From assembly GCA_018823325.1 (NCBI GenBank), contig JAHJIJ010000030.1, forward strand, positions 310,001 through 374,000: DNA of 64,000 bases, in the 5' to 3' direction. Shown piece by piece: positions 50,636 to 60,100 of the stretch. Under the pieces are notes generated by a model. That model worked only from the letters and a program-made list of their open reading frames with translations. It was not told the DNA's origin and searched no databases. Made by a program: the position numbers and the translations under genes. The DNA is from Alphaproteobacteria bacterium (GTDB lineage Bacteria; Pseudomonadota; Alphaproteobacteria; Sphingomonadales; Sphingomonadaceae). Numbering within the stretch: position 1 is the first letter of the stretch; each line of letters starts with the position of its first letter.

Positions 50636-52627
50636 ATGATGACCAATGGTGTGCATCAGATCAGACGTCTCGCCCGAGCTGTCGGGCTGGCCACGCAATG
50701 GCAGGATGTTGACGGCATTACGCACGATGCACCGACCGAAAGTCTGGAAGCCGTTCTGCATGGACTTGGCTTCCCAGCCACAAACAATGCGGATCGCAAG
50801 CAAAGTCTTGCTGAGCTCGCCGAGAACGCCGTCCGCCCACCGGCATTTTTGAGCGCCGATGCAGGGAAAGCGTTGCGCCTTCCGCCACTGCTCGCGCGCG
50901 AAGCCGCCGCCGAGATCGACTATGAAGGCGGCGGCAGCGCGCGCCTTGCAATCGAGAATGGTGGCCTGCCAGGCCTGAAGAGCATCGGCTATCACCGGCT
51001 GACCATCGGCGGTGCCGTGCTGACACTCGCGGTCGCGCCACTGCGATGCCATGCGCTGTCAGCTGGGCCGATCTGGGGTCCCGCGATCCAGATACCCTCG
51101 TTGCGGGGGAAAAGCCCTTACGGCACGTTCAAGGATCTGCGCGAAGCGGCAGCATTGTTTGCGGACCATGGCGCGGATCTTGTCGCGATCAGCCCGGTTC
51201 ATGCGCTGGTCCCCGGTGCAACGCGCCACTTCAGTCCTTATGCGCCATCGAGCCGCTTTCATCTCAATACTGCGCTTGCGCTGGCGCCGGACATGAAGCC
51301 AGGCCTTGCCGACGCGGACGATCTGATCGACTGGCCCAGCGCGCTACATGCTGCGCTGCGTCTCCAGCAGGATCGCTTTGCCGAGCTTGGCGGTGAAGCG
51401 CGAAAAGCTCTCGACGAACGGGCAGCCCGCGATCCACTCCTGTGGCAGCACGCTTTGTTCGACAGCCTGTCGCTCCGTCATAATGGCACGTCGTGGCAGG
51501 ACTGGCCCGCCGCGTTCCACGATCCGTCCAGCCCGGACGTCCAGCAGTTCGCTCGTGAAAACCCGCAGGAGGTCGCCCTGCAGCTTTTCGGCCAGGACGA
51601 AGCAGAACGGGAACTGGGCGCGGCGCACCAGCAGGCCCTGCAAGCCGGCATGCGGACGGGCCTGATCGCGGATCTCGCCGTCGGCGTGGATTCCGGCGGT
51701 AGCGATGTCTGGCGCGACCGCAGCGCGTTCCTGCAGGGCCTGTCCATCGGCGCGCCACCTGATCCGCTGGGGCCGGATGGCCAGAACTGGGGCCTGACAA
51801 CCTATTCGCCGCACGCTCTGCGCGCGCAAGGTTTTGCGCCATGGATCGCAATGATCCGCAAGGCCTTGCGCTACGCTGGCGGGCTGCGGGTCGATCACGC
51901 ATTTGGGCTGCGCCGCATGTGGGTCATACCCGAAGGCGCCGACAGCCGGCTCGGTGTCTATCTCGACTATCCGCTTGATGATCTGCTGCGAATACTGGCG
52001 ATCGAGAGTCATCGCAGCAAGGCGCTTATCATTGGCGAAGATCTCGGGACGCCGCCGGATGGCTTTGCGGAAGTCATGGCAGAACGAGGCATATTGGGCA
52101 TGAGCGTGCTGTGGTTCGAACGGGAGCCTGACGGTGGCTTCAAGCCATCCTCAGCCTATCGTCCGAACAGTGTCGCGATGACAGGCACGCACGACACACC
52201 CACCGTCGCGGGCTGGTGGTATGGGCGCGATCTGGAATGGCGGCAGGCGCTGCTGACGGAAGAACAAGTGGACCATGATCGACGCCCAGTAGAGCGCGGA
52301 CATCTGCACGCCCGTCTCGCGACGAGGGTTGAGCCGTCGGGCAAGGTCTCGGTCGATAAGGTGGTGGATGCTGCCATAGCCCACATCGCGGTAGCGCCCA
52401 CGCCGGTGAAGATCGTTCCAATCGAGGATTTGCTTGGACTTGAGGAGCAGCCAAATCTTCCCGGAACGATCGATGAACACCCAAATTGGCGACGAAGATT
52501 GCCCGAACCAACCGATGCTCTACTCAGCAGGCCGGATGTTGCGCGCCGGATGATGCTACTAAGAGAAACTTGCGATCAGGTGAGTCTTTCGCCCAACGTT
52601 GTGGACCAGGTCGAGGAGCAGCGGTGA
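50636..52627 (+). CDS. malQ: 4-alpha-glucanotransferase (amylomaltase)
   Basis: A 663-residue GH77 enzyme that transfers maltodextrin segments and so adjusts chain length for TreY. The N-terminal about 130 residues form the extra beta domain of long MalQ types. The GH77 core has SPYGTFKDLREAA, the nucleophile in GGLRVDHAFGLRRMWVIPEG, the acid in LIIGEDLGTPP and the Asp in MTGTHDTPTVAGWW. The C-terminal section after about residue 560 (RRPVERGHLHARLATRV) departs from the usual pattern but keeps the terminal NLPGTIDEHPNWRRRL. Start ATG 50636 is 4 bases after the DUF2934 stop. Confidence 0.92.
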   Translation: MMTNGVHQIRRLARAVGLATQWQDVDGITHDAPTESLEAVLHGLGFPATNNADRKQSLAELAENAVRPPAFLSADAGKALRLPPLLAREAAAEIDYEGGGSARLAIENGGLPGLKSIGYHRLTIGGAVLTLAVAPLRCHALSAGPIWGPAIQIPSLRGKSPYGTFKDLREAAALFADHGADLVAISPVHALVPGATRHFSPYAPSSRFHLNTALALAPDMKPGLADADDLIDWPSALHAALRLQQDRFAELGGEARKALDERAARDPLLWQHALFDSLSLRHNGTSWQDWPAAFHDPSSPDVQQFARENPQEVALQLFGQDEAERELGAAHQQALQAGMRTGLIADLAVGVDSGGSDVWRDRSAFLQGLSIGAPPDPLGPDGQNWGLTTYSPHALRAQGFAPWIAMIRKALRYAGGLRVDHAFGLRRMWVIPEGADSRLGVYLDYPLDDLLRILAIESHRSKALIIGEDLGTPPDGFAEVMAERGILGMSVLWFEREPDGGFKPSSAYRPNSVAMTGTHDTPTVAGWWYGRDLEWRQALLTEEQVDHDRRPVERGHLHARLATRVEPSGKVSVDKVVDAAIAHIAVAPTPVKIVPIEDLLGLEEQPNLPGTIDEHPNWRRRLPEPTDALLSRPDVARRMMLLRETCDQVSLSPNVVDQVEEQR

Positions 52628-52733
52628 TCTGGCCTGTATGACGCTCCCGCGCATGCGCGGCATCCTGCTGGAAACGTCGGGTCATTCATCGGCGATTGCT
52701 CACGGATTTTCTCTCCGCCCCACGTGACCGGCC

Positions 52734-54791
52734 CTAGTCGGAAAGAAGCACGCCCTGCGGCTTCTGCACCGCCTCGATCACAGCTGCCTGAAGGACTGCC
52801 TGCGTGAACGGCTTGGTGAGCTTGAGGATCTTGCCCTCGAAACCGGGCGGCAGTTCGCCATAGCCTGTCGCGAGGATGATCGGCAGCGTGGGGCGAAGGC
52901 TGGTAACCTCTTGCACGAGTTGCGTGCCGGTCATGTTCGGCATCGCCTGATCGGTGATCAGCAGATCGATGTCGGGATGGGCTTCCAGGATTTCGAGCGC
53001 CTGCCTGCCGGACGAGGCCTCCAGCACCCGATGACCGAGATCCTCCAGCAGGGCCGACGTGTTCAACAGGATGAGGCCATCGTCGTCGACAGCGAGGATC
53101 TTGAGTGCCGCAGGCGTCGGTGGAGCCTCCTGCTTTTCGGACACAGGCAGCGAGAGCTTTGTGGCATTTTCCTGCGCAGCGGGCAGCCAGAGCGTCGCGC
53201 GCGTTCCCTCGCCCTGCGTGCTCTGCAAGGTGAATGTGCCGCCGAGCTGGTTGGCGAGCCCATGGATCATGGAGAGGCCAAGGCCCGTACCCTTGCCGAT
53301 GCCCTTGGTGGTGAAGAAAGGTTCGGTCGCCCGCTCCAGCGTCGCCGCATCCATGCCGTGGCCGTGATCGATCACCGAAAGACCAATATAGACGCCCGGC
53401 TCGACGGACTTGATCTGGCTGTCCGGCAGCTCGCGCTGTTCGGCAGCAATGCGGATCAGGCCGCCGCCCGCCATGGCATCGCGCGCATTCACGGCGAGAT
53501 TGAGCAGCGCCATTTCGAGCTGGTTCGGGTCCGCCAGCACAGGGGAAAGGTCGGCAGGGAACTGAAGCTCCAGCGGCCATGCCGGCCCCATGGTGCGCTG
53601 TACGAGCTCGGCAATGTTGCGCACCAGATCCGGCACGTCGAGGCGCTCCGACACAAGCTCCTGCCGCCGGGCGAAGGCGAGCATGCGCTGGGTGAGCGCC
53701 GCGCCGCGCTCGGTGCCCTGCAGCGCATTGTCGATCAGGCGGTGGAGCGCAGGATCGTCAGGCACGCGGCGACGCAGCAGGGTCATGCTGCTCATGATGG
53801 CCATGAGCAGATTGTTGAAATCATGCGCCACGCCGCCGGTGAGCTGGCCGATGGCCTCGAGCTTCTGGGATTGGCGCAGGGCGTTCTGCGCGTGAGTGAG
53901 TTCCCTCGTCCGCTCGACCACCCGCGCTTCGAGCGTTTCGTTCAGGCGGTGCAGGCGCTCTTCATTCTCTCGCAGCGTCTCTTCCATGCGGCGGCGCTTG
54001 GAAATATCGTTGAACAGCACCGCGACGCGCTTGTCAGTCGCCTCACCGACACGGAAGGCATAGACCTCATACCACATGTCACCGAGCGCCTCGGCATGTT
54101 CCTCGAACCGCACCTTTTCGCCAGTCGTGGCGACCACGCCGTAGATATCAAACCAGCGCTGCTCGTGGCCCGGCACGAGGGACCTCATGGATCGGCCAAC
54201 GGCGTTGTGCAGCCCGGTCTGCTTCCTGAAGGCCGGGTTGGTCTCAAGGAATACATAGTCGATCGGCGTGCCGGCCTCATCGAACACCATCTCGATGATG
54301 CAAAAGCCGGCATCGATGGATTCGAACAGGGAGCGGTATTTTTCCCGTCCGACGCGCAGATCTTCGAGCCGAGCGCGGGCTTCATACTGGCGCCGCCGCC
54401 CACGCAGCGCGGACCGGGCGAGGCTGATCAGCGTCGTCGGGTGAAAGGGGCGCTCGAGAAAGGTGACGTTGCCCAGCACATCGAGGAAGCGCCGGGCACC
54501 AGGGTTGCGCTCCAGGCCCCCGCCCCGGCGCGTCAGGAGAATGAAAGGGAAGTCGGACCAGTCCGGCTGATTGTCGAGCCAGGTCGCGAGCGGATGAAGA
54601 TCGGCAGAGGTCAGGCTCTCCTCAGTGATGATGGCGAATCCCGCGCCCCGCTCCAGCCCCCGCTCTATCATGGAGAAGGATGTGCAGACCTCCGCGGGGA
54701 TGCCTGCTTCCCCCAGCATGGCGGCCGCGATCGCAGCGTCACGCCCCAACGGAGCGTGGATCAGGGCTCTTTCGGAAATGTGCGGAATCAT
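52734..54791 (-). CDS. Hybrid sensor histidine kinase with PAS and C-terminal receiver
   Basis: A 685-residue soluble kinase. Residues 1-130 look like a degenerate receiver (HPLATWLDNQPDWSDF, FLERPFHPTTLISLAR). A PAS domain follows (REKYRSLFESIDAGFCIIEM), then a coiled-coil, the HisKA box with the phospho-His in AIGQLTGGVAHDFNNLL, and the ATPase motifs NLAVNARDAM, DHGHGMD and GTGLGLSMIHG. The C-terminal receiver has the phospho-Asp in DIDLLITDQAMPNMTG. No membrane segment is seen, so it senses a cytoplasmic cue. Its ATG overlaps the stop of the KaiC-like gene, which suggests it is the output kinase of that ATPase. Confidence 0.9.
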   Translation of the reverse strand: MIPHISERALIHAPLGRDAAIAAAMLGEAGIPAEVCTSFSMIERGLERGAGFAIITEESLTSADLHPLATWLDNQPDWSDFPFILLTRRGGGLERNPGARRFLDVLGNVTFLERPFHPTTLISLARSALRGRRRQYEARARLEDLRVGREKYRSLFESIDAGFCIIEMVFDEAGTPIDYVFLETNPAFRKQTGLHNAVGRSMRSLVPGHEQRWFDIYGVVATTGEKVRFEEHAEALGDMWYEVYAFRVGEATDKRVAVLFNDISKRRRMEETLRENEERLHRLNETLEARVVERTRELTHAQNALRQSQKLEAIGQLTGGVAHDFNNLLMAIMSSMTLLRRRVPDDPALHRLIDNALQGTERGAALTQRMLAFARRQELVSERLDVPDLVRNIAELVQRTMGPAWPLELQFPADLSPVLADPNQLEMALLNLAVNARDAMAGGGLIRIAAEQRELPDSQIKSVEPGVYIGLSVIDHGHGMDAATLERATEPFFTTKGIGKGTGLGLSMIHGLANQLGGTFTLQSTQGEGTRATLWLPAAQENATKLSLPVSEKQEAPPTPAALKILAVDDDGLILLNTSALLEDLGHRVLEASSGRQALEILEAHPDIDLLITDQAMPNMTGTQLVQEVTSLRPTLPIILATGYGELPPGFEGKILKLTKPFTQAVLQAAVIEAVQKPQGVLLSD

Positions 54792-56278
54792 CAGGGGTGG
54801 TCAGCGAGCAGTGCCGGCCCTTCACCGACAAATGTAGGGACCCCCCGCAACACGCCCTGAAACCCGGTGAGCGGCTCGCCCAGACGGATCCCGCGCTCAC
54901 CGATCCGGAACTCGCGAATGGTGTCCTCATGCGGGCCGGTGCGCTTCTTGATGACGGACAAGGCGCGCCGCACGCGCCCGGAGGCCTCGAAGTAGCGGAG
55001 CAGCACCACGGTGTCGGCGAGATAGGTGATGTCCACCGGCGCCTTCATGTCGCCCACCAGACCGTGCTGGGCGACGGTGAGGAAGGTCGTGGCGCCCTGC
55101 CGGTTCAGATATTGGAGCAGCTCGTGCATGTGCAGGATGAGCGCGTTTTCCTCAGGCATGGCGGCCTGATAGCCGTTGAGGCTGTCCATCACGATCGTGC
55201 GGACCTTGTGCTGTTCCACACACGCGCGGACCCGCTCGGAAAACTCACCGGGCGAGAGCTGCGCTGCATCGACCTGTTCGATCAACAGCTTGCCGTCATC
55301 GACCATCGCCTGCAAATCGATCCCGAGCCCACGGGCGCGCGAGAACAGCAGGCCGATCTCCTCATCAAAGACGAACATGGCGGCGCTCTCGCCCCGCTCG
55401 ATGGCAGCGACGACGAAAGTGAGGGTGAGCGAGGATTTGCCCGTGCCGGCCGGGCCAAGAACGAGCACGCTCGATCCACGCTCCACGCCGCCGCCGAGCA
55501 AGGCATCGAGCTCCCGCGACTGGCTGGTGAGCACATCGCGCTCGAAATTGCGCTTGTGCTCTGCGGAAATGAGACGCGGAAACACCCTGACCCCACCGGT
55601 TTCGATCACGAAGTCATGATAGCCGCCCCGAAAGCGGCGTCCACGATATTTGATCACGCGCAGTCGGCGACGCTCCGAGCCGTAACTCGGGGACAGCTCC
55701 TCAAGCCGAACGACGGCATGGGCGACGCTGTGGACGGTTTTATCCGTGGCCTCGGCCGTCAGATCATCGAGCATCAACACCGTGACCATCTGCTGCGCGA
55801 AATAATGTTTGAGCGCGAGAATTTCCCGCCGGTAACGCAGCGAACCCTGCGCCAGCAGGCGGATCTCCGAGAGACTGTCCAGCACCACCCGATCCGGCTT
55901 TTGCTCGCGCAGGACGGCGAGCATGCGCTTGGTGGTTTCGCCCAGCTCCAGATCCGAGGAATAGAGCAGGCTCTGCTGCTGTTCTTCGGCGAGGAAATCG
56001 TCCGCAGGAATAAGCTCGAAAACGTCGATCCCGGCCAGGTCCCAACCATGGGACCGCGCACTTTCGCGCATCTCGCCATCGGTTTCGGACAGGGTGATGT
56101 AGAGGCAGCGCTCGCCCCGCGCCGCGCCCTCGATCAGGAACTGCGTCGCAAGCGTCGTCTTGCCGGTGCCGGGACTGCCTTCCAGCAGATACAGTCGCCC
56201 TCTCGCGAAACCGCCAGCCAGCACATTGTCCATCCCGCTGACGCCGGTCTGCGCCATATTCTGCAATGATTCACTCAA
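54791..56278 (-). CDS. KaiC-like circadian-type ATPase
   Basis: A 495-residue double-RecA protein. The CI half has Walker A GSPGTGKTT and Walker B-like RVVLDSLSEI. The CII half has Walker A GPAGTGKSS and VMDSLNGYQAA, with a Glu pair in FVFDEEIG. The cyanobacterial phospho-Ser/Thr pair aligns with Thr-Tyr in VDITYLADTVVLLRYFEA, so any autophosphorylation cycle would differ. No kaiA or kaiB is nearby. TTG 56278 has GGAAG upstream; ATG 56257 is the alternative. With the overlapping kinase gene it forms a KaiC/histidine-kinase pair of the type used for stress or daily timing in alphaproteobacteria. Confidence 0.9.
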   Translation of the reverse strand: MSESLQNMAQTGVSGMDNVLAGGFARGRLYLLEGSPGTGKTTLATQFLIEGAARGERCLYITLSETDGEMRESARSHGWDLAGIDVFELIPADDFLAEEQQQSLLYSSDLELGETTKRMLAVLREQKPDRVVLDSLSEIRLLAQGSLRYRREILALKHYFAQQMVTVLMLDDLTAEATDKTVHSVAHAVVRLEELSPSYGSERRRLRVIKYRGRRFRGGYHDFVIETGGVRVFPRLISAEHKRNFERDVLTSQSRELDALLGGGVERGSSVLVLGPAGTGKSSLTLTFVVAAIERGESAAMFVFDEEIGLLFSRARGLGIDLQAMVDDGKLLIEQVDAAQLSPGEFSERVRACVEQHKVRTIVMDSLNGYQAAMPEENALILHMHELLQYLNRQGATTFLTVAQHGLVGDMKAPVDITYLADTVVLLRYFEASGRVRRALSVIKKRTGPHEDTIREFRIGERGIRLGEPLTGFQGVLRGVPTFVGEGPALLADHP

Positions 56279-57133
56279 GGGCGTCTTCCGTCTGCTTCCA
56301 AAACTTCCGCGACCGACCCTTCGCTTTCACATTGCCGGAGACATCCCCGGTGACATGAATGCGGATGCTCAGCCAACATTTCGATTAAACCGTTCACCGC
56401 AAAAAGCGTTCCGGAGTGGGGTTCCCGATGCGTGCATTCGCAGGCGTTGGCGCATCACTGGTAGCCGGGCGTCCTGATCATAGTCGAGGCGCGAGAGAAC
56501 TGGTGCGAACGCATAGGTGGCAGAGAGGGTGGCCGCCAAGTACCTTTGATATTAAAAGAAATTAACGGAATTTTTCGTCCAGCCATAAAATTCGTCATAA
56601 ATCCGCACGACCAAACATTTCAGCCCAATAGCGCTGGGGTCGGGCTTAAACCGATAATATTGCGGCCGTAGATCGTTAGACCGGTGACCTGTGAACTGCT
56701 TCTGAACTATCTTTACTCGGCACTTTCCGGCAACTTCATATTTCGCGCCGCCAAAAAGAAATGCCAAGCGGGCCAAATCATCGCAGCAAGGCACGCCATA
56801 ATAACCCATTGCGTCGCCTGAGAACTTGCCAAACGGCAGGCGTTACTCAGCTCCTTTGTACTCCCATCAGGCGCAGCCCCTCCAGGGCAGAGAATCGAAA
56901 AACTAGCTTGATGCAGCTCGCTAAACAGATGCGCCGCAACCAGGTCGATGCCGATCCCGGCAAGCAGCGGACCAAAACTCCGGTAATGCCTGCGCGTTCC
57001 AATGCATCGGAACGTGCAGAGCTAAAGCCTGACCAGCGACTTCGCCGCAGCCTTTGGACGGCCCTGCGCAGGATATATCTGCCAGCGCAGGCATGCCCCA
57101 CACATGCCTGCGCTCATCGTTGCCGGCGTTGCG
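56279..57133. other. Intergenic region with lower GC and a doubtful small minus-strand frame
   Basis: About 850 bases without a confident gene. GC drops between roughly 56540 and 56760. The best frame is minus 56552-56809 (85 codons, ATG), Tyr/Phe-rich and ending YDEFYGWTKNSVNFF, but it has no clear ribosome site and I recognise no family. The left part should hold the promoter of the KaiC-like gene; the right part is the 3' flank of the large candidate cargo gene. I see no tRNA or other RNA gene. Confidence 0.35.
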
Positions 57134-60100
57134 TCAGTTCTTGCCGAACACCACGCCGCCATCGACCTGCCCGTCAAAGCCGGTATTGCCGAACGTGTAT
57201 GAGAGGCCGATGTGGCTCGCCCCGTCGCCTGCCAGGAAGCCAGTGAAGACTGCCGTGCACGCGCCGCTTCCGGCACAAACCGAGCCGCCACCACTTGCCG
57301 TCAGGTTGTAATCGCGGAATACCATATTGTCGTTACCGCTTGTTCCAACCTCCATCCCTGTCGCTGGGCTGGCAGCACCGCCGGCAGTGGAGATGCCATA
57401 GGTCGATCCGCCAATCGAGACGTTGAGGTCAACGCCGACGCGTGGCGTTGCGCCAAATGCAACTGCGGCCGACCCAGTCACGCTGCCCGGCGCAAGCGAC
57501 CCGTCACGAATCGTGGGGTTGGTCGATCCCACAAGGGCATAGGTGGCCGTGCCGGATGCCGGCAAATTTGTTGCCGGTTCGCCCGAAACGATATGCCATC
57601 CACCGTTCGCCGGTAGGTCGACGCCGCCCAGGGCGTAATAGGTGCCGCCCGTGGTGCCACTCGCCCAACGGGCCCATCCGATGATGCCCGCAACGCTGCC
57701 TTCCTCGTTCAGGCTTGCTGAGCCGATGGTCGGCTCCTCGTTCGGTGGCGAGAAACTATAGCCGATCGGAGCGCCTGAGATGCTTTCATAAGTCACGGTG
57801 GTCGGTTGACGCTGGTCGATACCGATCACGGATGACGCATAGGTGGTGATCTGATTGGCGACCGCCGTCCCTTGCAGCGGCGGCGCAGCCGGCACAAACG
57901 GGCCGCCTTCAAACACCGCCGTCCCCGTGAGCGTCGGCGCCACACTGGGGGTTTGGTAAATCGAATAGCCCAGCGTTGCCCATCCGGCACCATCGCCGCC
58001 AACCATACCGCTGACAATGACGCTGCACGATCCGGTCAGGTTGCATGCGGCGCCATTCGCATCGACGGTTGGCGTTAGGTTGCCGTTGAAGACGAGCATG
58101 GCTTGCCCGACCGTGCTGTTGTTCAGAACGAAGCCACTGGCGGGATTGCTCGCTCCACCGCTTGTCTGGAAGCTGTACGTTGCGTCCGGCATCGTCACCG
58201 TTGCTTCTAGGCCAAGGCTGGCAAACGAGCCTAGCCTCAAACCGAGCGCACCGGAGAACACGCCCGGCGCCGTCGCTTCGTTGGAGTAAACAGGGCTGGT
58301 TGCGCCCTTGAGGGAATAGCTGATCGTCCCGTTCTCCGGAAGGTTGGAGAGCGGTGCGATGACGGCGTAGCTGAAGCCGTTGTCCGTGCCGTAAATCGCG
58401 TTTCTCGGCTGGAGCTCACCTCCGGTAAAGCGGCCCACTTGCCAGTCAGCATCTCCCGCCAGGTCCGCAGTCAGCAAGGAGCCACGCACGACATAGGGCG
58501 TGCCATCGTTCGCCGGGTTGCTCTCGTTATAGGTGAGAGAAACAATACCACGATTGTCGAAAACGCCATCGAAAAGCGGGTTCGCCGATATCGCGGAGCG
58601 AGTCACATTGTTTCCGCCGCCATCAACCAGCATCGGTAGAAATTCGCTGTGCTCAAACGGCGCCGTCAGCGTTCCGGAGGCGACCCCCGCCCCCCCGGCG
58701 AATGACAGATTCGTGAGGTTCTCCGTCCCCACGCGATATACGCCGGTTGCGACATTGGAGGACCCAAGCGTGCGGAAATAGCCTCCGCTTTCCGTGAAGC
58801 CATCCGAGAAGACGCCGATCAGGCGGACGTTGCACGATGCCCCGGATGCACAGAAATCGCCAGTACCAGAGGTTATGGGCGCGAACACGACATAAGACGT
58901 TCCGGAAAGTGCTGCGCCGTCCGTCTCCACGGCAGCCAATCCACCCGGCGTGGTGAAGGTGTAGTTCGTGTCGAGTCCAAGGGTACCTTCAACGGCGACG
59001 CGCGGCGTGTATCCAAAGGAGACGGCGAGGCTCATGTCGAAGCTGGTGTCGGTCAGGCCGGTGGTCGTCTGCGGGGAGAAGCTATCTTTCAACGTATAGG
59101 TGGCCGTCCCGCTGACCGGAAGCAGCGAGGCGGTGTCGGCCACCGCAACTAGGTCCAGATAGCCACCATCGACAACGGTTGGTGAACTGTAAGAGGAATA
59201 AGTTCCTGCCTCATACCGGCTAAGAAGAATGCCTTCGTCGCCCGATCGCTGGACCAGAGCCAAGCTTCCGCGATCAAAAACCGCATTGCCGTTGCGCGTG
59301 ATCGAGCCAATCGCTCCATCATCTGCAAGCGCCGCAGCACCAGTGTAGGACGTTGCGTCGATGAAGCGATTGCCAGCGAGTGAATAGATCGCAGACTGAT
59401 ATGCCACGACGTTCGATCCATAAAGCTCGCTCTCGCTTCCGCTGTCCCCCGGGTCAGAGACAAAGCCCGCCGATCCGGTAAAACCGATGCTGCCCTCGCC
59501 GCCGTTTCGTGAGCCATAGGCCAGGACGAGCGCGCTCGCACCATTTCCGCCCGGCGTGGCACCAAGATACAGTTCGCATGCAGATGCGCCGGATACGCAG
59601 GCCTTGCCGGTGCCGGTCAGCGCAGCGCTCTGCTGAATGGGATACCAGTCGGAAGAAATGGCGTAGGAACCAGCCAAGCTGTCCACTCCGGCGATGCCAC
59701 CGGGCGTCGCGAACGAATATGTAGCATCGCCGGGCATGACAATGCTGCCTTCCGCCGCGAGCTGTGCTCGTGTCCCTGTGAATTTCACAGTCAGATCGGC
59801 TGTGAAGGTGCCGGGCGCGGAAGAGCCGTCGTTAAAGGTTGGGCTGGTCGCGCTGTCCAGCACATAGTTGATGGTTGCATCCGTTGGCACGTTGGTCAGC
59901 GGCGCTGCCGTAGTGAAGTGCAGGCCCTGGTCGGCACCAAGAGCGAAGTTCTGTCCGCTTTGGGTGAAGCGATCACCGTAGATGCGTGTGGAAACGGTTT
60001 GCGCGCCTTCCTCCCGCTGCGCAACCGTGGGATTGCCGACGAGGACATCACCGGAGATGTAGACGGGCGCGCCATTGGCATCCAGGACGATCGTATCGTT

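Noticed and set aside
52911..54860. 649-codon plus-strand open frame
   Set aside because: Antisense to the hybrid histidine kinase; no domain and typical shadow composition.
54680..56269. 529-codon plus-strand open frame
   Set aside because: Antisense to the KaiC-like gene, which has both Walker motifs.
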